From: Gammaproteobacteria bacterium
Lineage (GTDB): Bacteria; Pseudomonadota; Gammaproteobacteria; SZUA-229
Direction: 5' to 3'
Assembly (NCBI GenBank): GCA_030637945.1
Contig: DAOWFN010000097.1
Span: forward strand, 1 to 14,554
Length of the DNA stretch: 14,554 nt
Shown: piece after piece, positions 6,566-14,554 of the stretch
Layout: each line of letters opens with the position of its first letter
Position numbering within the stretch: position 1 is the stretch's first letter
Notes under the pieces: model-generated
Seen by the model: the letters and a program-made list of their open reading frames with translations, nothing else
Databases searched by the model: none
Told to the model about the DNA's origin: nothing
Program-made: the position numbers and the translations under genes

Positions 6566-8530
6566 ATGCAGTATACGAATTTAATCTGGCGTAATGGTCA
6601 GCCATATAGCGAGATGTTTGAAGATATTTATTATTCATCAGACGAGAGTGAGAGCATTTCTGGTGAAAGTGAATTTAATCATGTATTTTTTAAAAATAAT
6701 GGTTTGCCTGGACGCTGGGGTAGTGCGAGTAAGTTTGTTATTGCAGAGCTTGGGTTCGGTAGCGGGCTGAACTGTTTATTAACGATACGTGAATGGCTGC
6801 GTCACCTTGCTGAGTACGGGCAGGATAAGTGTCTGCATTATATCGCGCTGGAAAAGTACCCGCTTTCGCCAGATGCGATCGTCGAGCTTATTTCAAGATA
6901 CCCGGAATTAAAAAGTTATTGTGATGAATTAATCGCTGTTTATCCTCCTGCTGTAAAGGGTTCTCATAGCCGTCATCTATTTGATAATCGTGTCGTCATA
7001 CATTATAAATTTATGGATGCGTACGAGGCATTAAAGAACGAGCATTACAATGTCGATGCATGGTTTCTTGACGGTTTTTCGCCGGAAAAAAATCCTGATA
7101 TGTGGTCTACTCAGCTGTTTGAAAAACTTTCCCAAAATAGTCACAGAGATACAACGTGTAGTACATATACCTCTGCAGGGTTTGTAAAAAGAAACCTACA
7201 AAAGTCCGGTTTTGATGTTGAGAAAGTACCTGGCTTTGGTAAGAAGCGTGAGATGCTGGTCGCTAGACTCGTTAAAAATTCGCAGGACACATATAAATTT
7301 ACTGATAAGCCCTGGTTTAATGCGCCGGATGTTCCTGATACTGAAACCAGGAGAGCGACAGTGATAGGTGCGGGTATTGCGGGCCTTAGCGTAGCTTATT
7401 CATTAATTAAACGTGGATGGTCTGTAACAGTAATTGACAGGCACAGTGGTGTTGCTGAGGAAGCTTCAGCTAACCCGGCTGCAATTATTTATCCACGTTT
7501 GTCCGTTAATAATGATGTTGATATGGAGTTTTATATTGCTGCATATTGCTATTCCTTATATATATTAAAGTCGTTGCAAAGTAAATATAGAGATAAATTC
7601 TGGTTTGATAATGGTTTGCAACAATTAATCAATGAGAAAAGGTTTTCAGAGATAATAGATAAATTTGGCTTCAATGATGGTTTTGTATCTAGAGCTGACC
7701 TAACAATTCAAGAAGATAAGTTGTCATCGTGTGACAAGACGGAAATATTTATTAAATATCCGTCAGCGGGTGTGGTGTTACCGAAAATTTTGTGTGATGT
7801 TCTTGTCCGGGAATGCAGTAATCAGTTAAGTTTTCTTCATGCTGAAATCGATGACATTAAATATTTAAAGGGTAAATGGCGTTGTCTGTCGAACGACTCA
7901 CTAGTCGATGAGACGGATGTATTAGTTATCGCGAATGGAAATAATGTCAATGATTGTGGTTTAGAGCCAAAAATGCCTGTTGAAAGAATACGTGGACAGG
8001 TTGCAGAATTAACAAATAATGATGAATCGCTAAAAATTAAAACAGCTATAAATTCGGGTATTTATATCACGCCGTCAATTCATGGGAGGCATTATCTTGG
8101 TGCGACGTATTCTCGTGATAATCGTAGTGTAGATATCGACGGTGATGATAATAAGGCTCTGCTTGCATCACTGGATAGACTCTATCATGGGATGTTCGAT
8201 AAGGATGCTATTTGTAATGCCTGGGTAGGTTTTCGTGCGATGTCTAAGGATAGGGTGGCCATTGTTGGTGCTGTGCCTGACCGGAAATTTTATGACGAAG
8301 AATATGCTGACATAAGTCATGGGAGAAAGCATAAAACTTATAGTTCGGCTGACTATTTGAACGGTTTATATATTACTGCTGCCCATGGGTCGCGTGGTTT
8401 CACCAGTAGTTTTCTCAGTGCGGAAGTGATCGCTGCGCAAATAGTAGGTGAACCTGTATCTGTAAGTAAAGCTGTATTAGATTATTTAAGTCCTTCGAGA
8501 TTTATTGTAAACGATCTTAAGCGCAGGTGA
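6566..8530 (+). CDS. mnmC: Bifunctional tRNA mnm5(s2)U34 biosynthesis protein MnmC
   Basis: MnmC finishes the 5-methylaminomethyl group on wobble U34 of several tRNAs, after MnmE/MnmG. Its FAD-dependent C-terminal domain removes the carboxymethyl group from cmnm5U and its N-terminal SAM-dependent domain methylates nm5U. The methyltransferase domain (about 1-240) shows ELGFGSGLN at 61-69 and AWFLDGFSPEKNPDMW at about 165-180. The oxidoreductase domain (about 262-654) starts with the FAD-binding motif VIGAGIAGLSVAYSL and has EEASANPAAIIYPRLS near 298-313 and TAAHGSRGFTSS near the end. Its 654 residues compare with 668 in E. coli, so it is complete. It is transcribed divergently from the YciK-like gene. 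The last 45 bp overlap the 3' end of the convergent GGDEF-EAL gene. Confidence 0.95.
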   Translation: MQYTNLIWRNGQPYSEMFEDIYYSSDESESISGESEFNHVFFKNNGLPGRWGSASKFVIAELGFGSGLNCLLTIREWLRHLAEYGQDKCLHYIALEKYPLSPDAIVELISRYPELKSYCDELIAVYPPAVKGSHSRHLFDNRVVIHYKFMDAYEALKNEHYNVDAWFLDGFSPEKNPDMWSTQLFEKLSQNSHRDTTCSTYTSAGFVKRNLQKSGFDVEKVPGFGKKREMLVARLVKNSQDTYKFTDKPWFNAPDVPDTETRRATVIGAGIAGLSVAYSLIKRGWSVTVIDRHSGVAEEASANPAAIIYPRLSVNNDVDMEFYIAAYCYSLYILKSLQSKYRDKFWFDNGLQQLINEKRFSEIIDKFGFNDGFVSRADLTIQEDKLSSCDKTEIFIKYPSAGVVLPKILCDVLVRECSNQLSFLHAEIDDIKYLKGKWRCLSNDSLVDETDVLVIANGNNVNDCGLEPKMPVERIRGQVAELTNNDESLKIKTAINSGIYITPSIHGRHYLGATYSRDNRSVDIDGDDNKALLASLDRLYHGMFDKDAICNAWVGFRAMSKDRVAIVGAVPDRKFYDEEYADISHGRKHKTYSSADYLNGLYITAAHGSRGFTSSFLSAEVIAAQIVGEPVSVSKAVLDYLSPSRFIVNDLKRR

Positions 8531-11500
8531 GTCCGAATCGTTATTGCTAGAAAGCGTTTCTTCTAACGGTTTTGGCTGTTCTATGCCGTAGCCTTGGCCG
8601 TAGTCAACGTTCATGTCTTGCAGTTTTTTGATGATCTGTTCATTCTCAACATATTCCGCGATTGTTTCGATTCCCATCACATGACCGACTTCGTTAATAG
8701 CTGAAACCATCGCGTGGTCGATATTATTGTTAACCATATCAGCAACAAAGCTACCGTCAATTTTGAGATAGTCGACAGGCAGGTTCTTGAGATATTGAAA
8801 GGATGATAAGCCACTGCCAAAATCATCTAGCGCAAATTTAAAGCCAACAAGTTTTAATTTCTTAATGAGGCTTTTTGCCTGTTGAAGATTTTTTACCGCT
8901 GTTGTTTCAGTGATTTCGAAACATATTGTTTTCTTGTCAATTTCAAATTTCTCAGCTGTGTTATTGATGTAGTCAGTTATGTGCTCATCGCCTAATGTGT
9001 TGCCAGATAAATTAATAGAGTAATGTGTGTTGTTGATGTCTTCTTCGGCGTGTCTGTTGATGAACTTAAAGGTTTCAAAGATAATTTTCCGATCAACTGA
9101 GATCATCAGGTTGTAACGTTCTGCAGCAGGTATAAATGCATTAGGCTGTACGATATTATTGTCTTCGTCTAATAATCTAACAAGGATTTCATAATGACGT
9201 TTATGCGGATTATTATTTTTTAATGAAACGATAGGTTGAGCGTATAGTCGTAATCTATTATCTTTTATTGCTTTTTTGATGCGCGTGGCCCAATAACTTT
9301 CTTCTTCACGTCGAATGAGTTCACTGTCCTGTTCTTCATATACGTAAACTTGCCCACGTCCCTGGTCTTTTGCTGTATAGCAGGCCAGGTCAGCTTTCCT
9401 GATTGCATCGGTAGCGTCTACTGTGTTTTTGTTAAGTGGGTTAATGCCGATGCTGACGCCAAGGTTATAGTTGCAGCCGTCCCAGTTAAATCCCATTTCA
9501 GATATGGTCTTGGCGATATTGTTGGAAATTTTAAGTGCGCTTTCGTGGCTGCAGTTTTGTAATAGTAATCCAAATTCATCACCACCTAATCGGCCTAAAA
9601 TGTCATGTTTGCGTATACATGATTGTATTAATGAGGTGATCTGAATCAAGCATTGATCACCTGCGCCGTGCCCAGCTGTATCATTGATAAGTTTGAATCT
9701 ATCCAGATCCAGGTAGCATAATACGTGTTTTTGATTATTATGAATCGCACCATAGACGTGATTGGATAATTCGACATCGAATGCGTCTCTGTTTAGAAGA
9801 TCGGTTAGCGGGTCATGTGCTGCCTGGTACTTTATTTTGTTCTCAAGCTGGCGGCGTTGTGATTCGTCATGGAATACGATAACTATGCCTTCCGTACTAC
9901 CTGAAGTTTTCAGGATAGGTGATATAGAACTTTCGATATCTTTTTTATTGCCATTCTTATTACGCAGGCTCAATATGCTTTTGTTGATGGTGATGCCTTC
10001 TTCAAGGCATGACATCACGACCTCATGCATCGGTTCACCTGTGTCTATGTCTTCGATCAGGAACACGTCTTGTATATATTTGTTTTTAGCATCTTCGAGT
10101 GACCAGGAGGTTAATGATTCAGCTATATGGTTCATGTACTCTATCTTGCCATTGATATTTGTGGTGATCACGGCATCACCAATCGAGTGCAGTGTTACTT
10201 CTGCACGTTCGCGTTCAGATTTAATGTCGTTTACCAGCTGCATGTTGATAATAGCCATCTGTACACTTTGGCTAAATTGTGTCATCAGCTGTTCATCGAT
10301 AAGATCGAAATCATCGTGTGACCTGAAAACAGCTATAGCACCGTAGGTTTCACCTTTTAAAGTCACAGGTGTTAGTAGTGCAGATTTGCATGCAAACTCT
10401 TTTGGTAATTGTGTTTCAGCGCGGGGGTCTGCAGTAATATCACTGATTAACAGGTTTTTGTTGTTTAGTATTGGCCAGGCAAATAAGCTATCATCTTCGA
10501 TGTCGTGGTAGGTGTTTTTTAAGTCATCAAATTCCAGACCACTGGTAGATAGAAAGCTATATTGTTCTTTATTTTTATGCAGTACAGGAAAAACGGATAT
10601 CTGTGCGTTGGTTATTTCCTTCGCAGCATGACAGATGTTTTTGAAAAATGCTTTTTTATCATAACCTTCAGTGATTAACCGCGCGATCCAGTCATCAATA
10701 AGTGAAAGTCCCTGCTGATAGCGATTATTGTTGTTTATTTCGATCTGGTGTTCCAATTCGATAACAGCGCGCGATGTTGCTATTGTTAATATGTTTTCGG
10801 CTAGATTTGTATCTGCTATGGGAGAATCACTACCGATCGCTATCATTCCAATAACTTTATTTTTTTTGTCGCTCAGGCTAAGCCCGATATAGCTAACTGC
10901 ATTTTTTAATAGTGTGTGATCACAGTCTGGAAAGTAATTAGAAAAATCATCGTTGTATACGAGGCGCCCGTTTTTTATAACTTCTTCACACGGTGTATCT
11001 ATTATCTGGTAAGCAATGTTACTGCTATATATTCCATGATCGAGTAGTCCTATGATTTCAGCCACGTTTTTGGCATTGTTAAATTTTGTCAGGTAGGCAT
11101 ATTCAACATCAAGTGCTTTGCATATGGCGTTGAGTAAAAATAGAATCCTGTCTTCGTCTTTACTATTACTGTTTTTATCAATACTTACTAACTGGTAGAG
11201 CGCTTTTTCAGTTTTTGCTCTCAGGCTTATCTCGTCGCTTAATTTGATATTGCTAGTGGATAATTCTTCTTTATGTTTCTGTAAATTAACAAAGATATAG
11301 ACGATATAAAAGATCAGGTAGATCGTACTGAGAAACAGTAGTAGGTTAAATGTTTGTATGTCATTACTCTGTTTATTTTTTAAATCGCTGATTATGTCTT
11401 TTATCTTGATGATCTGATTTTCGACGTTAAGGGAATTGAATTGAGATAAGATTCCTTCGATTTCAGGTAACCGCTCGATTATCATCAGGCTGTGATTGAT

Positions 11501-12073
11501 CAGGGAATTAGTGTCTACATCGGGGTTGTTGTTTAGCTTGTCGATCAACGGGTAAATTTTGTTAGCTATGTGGCTCTCAGGATTTTCGTTGTATTCTAAA
11601 AGCAGAGTAATCAGTTCAGCGATTATCCGTGATTTGTTTTTTGGCTCTGAAACGGGGTCTTCTGAATAGAGTTTTGTGCTTTTATTGAATATATAAAATA
11701 ATGAATTTTGTAAAATGGAATGGTGGGTTTTAAAATCTTCAGCCAGCAGAGATTCATTCTTGATCAGGTTTCTTAAACTTTCAACCGGCACCATGTCAAT
11801 TTTATTATGCCTTGTACCGGGTTCGTTCAAACTTACTATATTTTCATTAAGCTTTGTCAGAGTTGCATTTAGTACGTCATAGCCCTGGATCTGGTTGTTT
11901 CGATAGCGTAGCAGGTCACGGTGAAGCTGTACCTGCAGGCCCTGTATCTCTTCTATCGTTGTAAGAGTTTTGTTCAGATAGGTATCGGTAAAAATACTTT
12001 TATAAAAAAAGAAGCTTATGATCGCCAACAGCAGAGCAAAGCCTATCCAGTGATTTAATTTCCTTTTTATCAT
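8486..12073 (-). CDS. Membrane sensor with GAF, PAS, GGDEF and EAL domains
   Basis: This 1195-residue receptor should make and/or degrade cyclic di-GMP. A transmembrane helix at about 9-25 and another at 243-264 enclose a 215-residue, almost wholly helical periplasmic region. Its start (LQVQLHRDLLRYRNNQ) recalls the all-helical DAHL-type sensor domain; that assignment is tentative. In the cytoplasm come a short linker coil, two GAF-like regions (about 300-440 and 465-612), a PAS domain (620-740, beginning HSIGDAVITTNINGKIEYMN), GGDEF (741-910) and EAL (930-1175). The cyclase motif GGDEF at 830-834 is intact, and RKHD sits five residues before it, the correct position for an inhibitory I-site. 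The phosphodiesterase motif reads EIL (962-964), a tolerated variant. NLSGN, EITET, DDFGSG, LKID, AEYVE and QGYG are all present, so both activities are plausible. Its ATG overlaps the stop of the upstream peroxidase gene (ATGA), which indicates translational coupling. Confidence 0.92.
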   Translation of the reverse strand: MIKRKLNHWIGFALLLAIISFFFYKSIFTDTYLNKTLTTIEEIQGLQVQLHRDLLRYRNNQIQGYDVLNATLTKLNENIVSLNEPGTRHNKIDMVPVESLRNLIKNESLLAEDFKTHHSILQNSLFYIFNKSTKLYSEDPVSEPKNKSRIIAELITLLLEYNENPESHIANKIYPLIDKLNNNPDVDTNSLINHSLMIIERLPEIEGILSQFNSLNVENQIIKIKDIISDLKNKQSNDIQTFNLLLFLSTIYLIFYIVYIFVNLQKHKEELSTSNIKLSDEISLRAKTEKALYQLVSIDKNSNSKDEDRILFLLNAICKALDVEYAYLTKFNNAKNVAEIIGLLDHGIYSSNIAYQIIDTPCEEVIKNGRLVYNDDFSNYFPDCDHTLLKNAVSYIGLSLSDKKNKVIGMIAIGSDSPIADTNLAENILTIATSRAVIELEHQIEINNNNRYQQGLSLIDDWIARLITEGYDKKAFFKNICHAAKEITNAQISVFPVLHKNKEQYSFLSTSGLEFDDLKNTYHDIEDDSLFAWPILNNKNLLISDITADPRAETQLPKEFACKSALLTPVTLKGETYGAIAVFRSHDDFDLIDEQLMTQFSQSVQMAIINMQLVNDIKSERERAEVTLHSIGDAVITTNINGKIEYMNHIAESLTSWSLEDAKNKYIQDVFLIEDIDTGEPMHEVVMSCLEEGITINKSILSLRNKNGNKKDIESSISPILKTSGSTEGIVIVFHDESQRRQLENKIKYQAAHDPLTDLLNRDAFDVELSNHVYGAIHNNQKHVLCYLDLDRFKLINDTAGHGAGDQCLIQITSLIQSCIRKHDILGRLGGDEFGLLLQNCSHESALKISNNIAKTISEMGFNWDGCNYNLGVSIGINPLNKNTVDATDAIRKADLACYTAKDQGRGQVYVYEEQDSELIRREEESYWATRIKKAIKDNRLRLYAQPIVSLKNNNPHKRHYEILVRLLDEDNNIVQPNAFIPAAERYNLMISVDRKIIFETFKFINRHAEEDINNTHYSINLSGNTLGDEHITDYINNTAEKFEIDKKTICFEITETTAVKNLQQAKSLIKKLKLVGFKFALDDFGSGLSSFQYLKNLPVDYLKIDGSFVADMVNNNIDHAMVSAINEVGHVMGIETIAEYVENEQIIKKLQDMNVDYGQGYGIEQPKPLEETLSSNNDSDSPALKIVYNKSRRT

Positions 12074-13065
12074 GAAGTTTTATCCAGTGATTTATTTTTG
12101 TATTCGCCGGTAAGGGTATATAAAAATGATTTGATCAATGATATTTCTTTATCGGTTAAGGTTCTTCCAATCTGTGTTTTTCCCATGATACTAATAGCTT
12201 CCTCGATCGTCTGTGCGCTGCCGTCATGTAGATAAGGTGCTGTGACTGCGACGTTTCTTAATGAAGGAACTTTGAAAACAAATTTATCTATCTGTCGATT
12301 TGTGACATTAAATTTCCCATAATCTTGTCTGTTTATGTTGCCACGTTCAGCAAGGTAGTCGTAAAAAATGCCAAATTTCTGGAAAAGGTTACCGCCGACA
12401 TTTACTCCCTGGTGACAGGAGATGCATCCTAATTCTTTAAACAACTCATAACCTTCGATCTCTGTTTCAGTCAGGCTTTCACCTGTATTTCTCAGGTAGT
12501 TGTCAAAGCGTGAATTTGGTGTGATCAATGTTTTCTCATACTCAACAATGGCATCGGTGATATTTTTTCTGGTTATGCCTTCTTTATACGTGGCAACAAA
12601 GTCATTGTTGAATTTCTTGTCCTGGGTAAGTTTTGCAATGATATTGTCCCATTGGTTATTAAATTCATGATGGTTGGCCATCACCATTTCAATTTGCTCC
12701 CCCAGTGTTTTTGCTGAGCCATCCCAGTTTTGTCTAAAATTGTATCGAGCATTAAAAATAGTAGGTGTGTTTATGACATGTTTATCAGATACCAGAGAGA
12801 TACCCATCGCAACATTGTCATCGCCACCGGCTTCAAGCTGATGGCAGGTCGCGCATGAGATGGTATCGCCTTTAGACAAACGGGTATCAAAAAATAGTGT
12901 TTCACCAAGTTTAGCCTTTGCTTTATTGACCTCGATTGTTTGTGGGATCGGTGTTATGGGTTCTTGTTTATAGCTTTGATTGGCTTCAGCGTGCGCTAAT
13001 GTCGCATACAATGCAAACGTTAAGGCGGCTGTCAAAGCTGTGAATACAAGTGCGTATAATTTCAT
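12070..13065 (-). CDS. Di-haem cytochrome c peroxidase (CcpA/MauG family)
   Basis: This periplasmic protein should reduce hydrogen peroxide with electrons from cytochrome c. Two c-type haem sites are present: CATCH at about residues 71-75 and CISCH at 214-218. The surrounding family patterns are also there: KLGETLFFDTRLS before the first, NAxxNFRQNWDGSAKTLxEQ between them, and KVPSLRNVAVTAPYLHDGSAQTIEEA after the second. Residues 1-26 form a Sec signal peptide ending AHA, which fits export and periplasmic haem attachment. I chose the ATG at 13065 because it places the basic residue and hydrophobic core normally (331 residues). In-frame ATGs at 13086 and 13113 are possible, and no start has a clear ribosome binding site. 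It is first in an operon with the GGDEF-EAL receptor and is divergent from the pentapeptide gene. MauG-like enzymes acting on other proteins share the fold, so the substrate is not certain. Confidence 0.9.
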   Translation of the reverse strand: MKLYALVFTALTAALTFALYATLAHAEANQSYKQEPITPIPQTIEVNKAKAKLGETLFFDTRLSKGDTISCATCHQLEAGGDDNVAMGISLVSDKHVINTPTIFNARYNFRQNWDGSAKTLGEQIEMVMANHHEFNNQWDNIIAKLTQDKKFNNDFVATYKEGITRKNITDAIVEYEKTLITPNSRFDNYLRNTGESLTETEIEGYELFKELGCISCHQGVNVGGNLFQKFGIFYDYLAERGNINRQDYGKFNVTNRQIDKFVFKVPSLRNVAVTAPYLHDGSAQTIEEAISIMGKTQIGRTLTDKEISLIKSFLYTLTGEYKNKSLDKTS

Positions 13066-13156
13066 TATGTGTTTAATAGTTAACATTGCAATGTAAAATC
13101 CCTGTAAAATCATTGTTTAATATGAAAAAAGTAACATTTAGAATTCTAGTCAATTT

Positions 13157-13924
13157 ATGAGAAAAAACATGTCAGAAAAGCTATTCAGAGGGCTATTTTT
13201 GGCTTTTTTAAGCATTTTTTGGATAAACACAGCTTTTTCCGCCTGTGATGATGAGGCACGGCCCGCTGTCAATTGGGCAAATTGCGATTTCACAGGTATA
13301 GATTTGAAAAACAAAGATTTATCTAATGCTGTTTTCACAGGTGCTATCTTTAACGATGCTGATTTTTCTGGTGCGAGACTGGGTAACGCTGATTTCAATT
13401 TCACTAAACTTGAGAATGCGCGCTTTGACGGTGCCAGGATGGCAAATGCGAGACTGGTTGCTGTAAAAGCAAAAGGCGCTAGCTTTAGAAAAGCGATATT
13501 GGATAATAGCCGGCTGAGTAGATCTGACTTCAGTCATGCTGATTTCTCCGGGGTGAGGGCAAACAGGTCTAATTTTTATCAAGCACGACTAGCGTCAACG
13601 AATTTTGTTGATGCCAGATTGAATAACGCAAATTTTGAAAGCACTGATTTGAGCAACGCAAACTTTACGCGATCAAATCTGTATAAGGCAGTATTCAGTG
13701 ATGCACGATTAAGTGATGCAAATTTTACTGCTGCAAATTTGAGTAAAGCTGTTCTTGATGGGACAGATTGTCAGAGCACTGATTTTACTAAAGCTGACCT
13801 GAGCAAAGCCTCTTTTCGAGATGCTGAAATAGAGGAGGCCGTTTTTACGGAGGCAATTTTGAGTGATACAACCTGGGTAAACTATAAACGATGCCGTGCC
13901 AGCTCGGTAGGGGTATGCGAGTGA
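13157..13924 (+). CDS. Exported pentapeptide-repeat protein
   Basis: After an N-terminal signal sequence (hydrophobic LFLAFLSIFWINTAFSA, about residues 12-29), this 255-residue protein is built from some 36-38 consecutive five-residue repeats of the A(D/N)(L/F)xx type, from about residue 43 to 238, for example FTGAIFNDADFSGARLGNADF. Such repeats fold into a right-handed four-sided beta-helix. The first mature residue would be Cys30 in FSAC, a weak lipobox, so a lipoprotein is possible but not favoured. Cys30 and Cys43 (WANC), and Cys246 and Cys254 at the C-terminus, could form capping disulfides. The ATG at 13157 is used; one at 13169 is also possible. The gene overlaps the next one by GTGA. 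The biochemical role of exported proteins of this type is generally unknown, and I do not assign one. Confidence 0.85.
   Translation: MRKNMSEKLFRGLFLAFLSIFWINTAFSACDDEARPAVNWANCDFTGIDLKNKDLSNAVFTGAIFNDADFSGARLGNADFNFTKLENARFDGARMANARLVAVKAKGASFRKAILDNSRLSRSDFSHADFSGVRANRSNFYQARLASTNFVDARLNNANFESTDLSNANFTRSNLYKAVFSDARLSDANFTAANLSKAVLDGTDCQSTDFTKADLSKASFRDAEIEEAVFTEAILSDTTWVNYKRCRASSVGVCE
13909..13913 (+). promoter_or_regulatory. Ribosome binding site selecting a GTG start at 13921
   Basis: AGGGG lies 7 nt before GTG at 13921, ideal spacing, but only 1 nt before the alternative in-frame ATG at 13915. This favours GTG as the start of the CnoX-like gene, giving a GTGA overlap with the upstream stop. 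Confidence 0.6.
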
Positions 13925-14554
13925 GTGCATACATTCTGGATGTGACTGGAAAAGAATTTAATGAGGCGGTTCTGAGTAACTCACACAAAGGCCCTGTTAT
14001 GGTGAATTATTGGGCTGAAAATGCCGGTCCTTGTCTACGCCTGTGGCCGGTTCTCGAAAAACTGGCAAATGATTACAATGGCCAGTTTCTGCTGGTAAAT
14101 ATTGATACCAATAAAGAAAAACAACTGGCGCATGAGTGCGGCGTTAATAGTGTGCCGACCGTAAAATTATTTATCAATGGTGAGGTGGTTGATCAGATAC
14201 ATGGTTATGACTCTCCCGATAGTTTTAAAAAAATGCTCGATAAGTATCTTGCGCGTGAGTCAGATAAGGCGCTGGCAGCAGCAGTTGCTGATTATCAAAA
14301 TGGTGACAAAGAAAAAGCATTTGAAGATTTAAATAAATTAATCTTTATCGACCCGGAAAATTCGCGTATACAACTTACCTTTGCAAAACTGCTGATGAAG
14401 GAAGAGGCTTATGAGCAGGCATATGCCTTGCTTGAGAAAACCCCCTTAAAGTCTGAAAGTGAAGAAGCTGTAGTGCTGATGACTAATGCGCTATTTTTAT
14501 CTACGCAACAGCAAGCAGCAGAAATGGAAGTTTTGGCAGCACGTCTTGAAGACA
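13921..14554 (+). CDS. CnoX/YbbN-like thioredoxin (partial, runs off window end)
   Basis: The open frame continues to the window end, so about 211 residues are visible. The first 110 form a thioredoxin fold (GPVMVNYWAENAGPCLRLWP, then LEKLANDYNGQFLLVNIDTN and the cis-proline motif SVPTVKLF). The remainder is a TPR-like helical region (AVADYQNGDKEKAFEDLNKL, LTFAKLLMKEEAYEQAYALL), the same layout as E. coli CnoX (YbbN), a holdase that passes substrates to GroEL and DnaK. The active site is NAGPC: the first cysteine of CGPC is replaced by alanine, so it cannot do ordinary dithiol exchange. E. coli CnoX is likewise degenerate (SQHC), so a chaperone role is favoured. There is no signal peptide, so it is cytoplasmic, unlike its operon partner. 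It is translationally coupled to the pentapeptide gene. Confidence 0.85.
   Translation, partial: MSAYILDVTGKEFNEAVLSNSHKGPVMVNYWAENAGPCLRLWPVLEKLANDYNGQFLLVNIDTNKEKQLAHECGVNSVPTVKLFINGEVVDQIHGYDSPDSFKKMLDKYLARESDKALAAAVADYQNGDKEKAFEDLNKLIFIDPENSRIQLTFAKLLMKEEAYEQAYALLEKTPLKSESEEAVVLMTNALFLSTQQQAAEMEVLAARLED

Noticed and set aside
9350..10346. Plus-strand open frames opposite the GGDEF-EAL gene
   Set aside because: They are antisense to well-conserved GAF, PAS and GGDEF coding sequence, show no family motifs, and are explained as shadows.
13066..13156. Divergent promoter region between the peroxidase and pentapeptide genes
   Set aside because: AT-rich -10-like hexamers such as TAAAAT occur, but none has a matching -35 at proper spacing, and I saw no clear operator palindrome.
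13157..13924. Short periodic DNA repeats as a possible CRISPR or tandem array
   Set aside because: The periodicity is five codons and follows the protein repeat; there are no conserved direct repeats with unique spacers.
13150..13930. Minus-strand open frames opposite the pentapeptide gene
   Set aside because: The 15-bp periodicity of the repeat gene keeps stops out of an antisense frame, giving long but meaningless frames.

Overview
The window looks like a chromosomal segment of a gammaproteobacterium with moderate to low GC content. The taxonomic inference rests on a bifunctional MnmC, a YciK-type short-chain dehydrogenase, a CnoX/YbbN-like thioredoxin, and the order trpS-scpA-scpB-rluB, which I recall from many gammaproteobacteria. 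I cannot name the genus from the sequence.

Region 1 (1-3472, all +) is a housekeeping block: the 3' end of trpS (cut by the window edge), then scpA and scpB (the kleisin and winged-helix partners of the SMC condensin) and rluB (23S rRNA pseudouridine synthase). The gaps are 36-94 nt, so it is probably one transcription unit.

Region 2 (3473-5751) is an accessory stretch rich in small repeats. An exported protein with two thioredoxin folds (CPYC and CNTC motifs) sits between two different composite inverted repeats (3481-3548 and 4657-4766). In each of these, every arm also folds back on itself, as in REP/REPIN elements. An orphan FetB/YbbM-type permease follows, then a 162-bp near-palindromic MITE-like element (5588-5749) flanked by TA.

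Region 3 (5724-8530) holds a divergent pair: a YciK-like dehydrogenase on the minus strand, whose last seven codons and stop lie inside the MITE-like element, and mnmC on the plus strand (wobble-uridine modification of tRNA). The 3' end of mnmC overlaps the next gene tail to tail by 45 bp.

Region 4 (8486-13065, minus) is a two-gene operon: a periplasmic di-haem cytochrome c peroxidase whose stop overlaps (ATGA) the start of a 1195-residue membrane receptor with a periplasmic helical sensor region, two GAF-like regions, PAS, GGDEF and EAL. The translational coupling suggests that peroxide or redox conditions in the periplasm are linked to c-di-GMP turnover.

Region 5 (13157-14554, +) is a divergent operon: an exported pentapeptide-repeat protein overlapping (GTGA) the start of a CnoX-like thioredoxin with one active-site cysteine, cut by the window end. 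No tRNA, rRNA, CRISPR array, phage gene or transposase gene was seen. No gene-free stretch exceeds 200 bases. I did not find a clear new defence or mobile system. The best candidates for follow-up are the peroxidase/c-di-GMP module and the small-repeat cluster that has altered a gene end.
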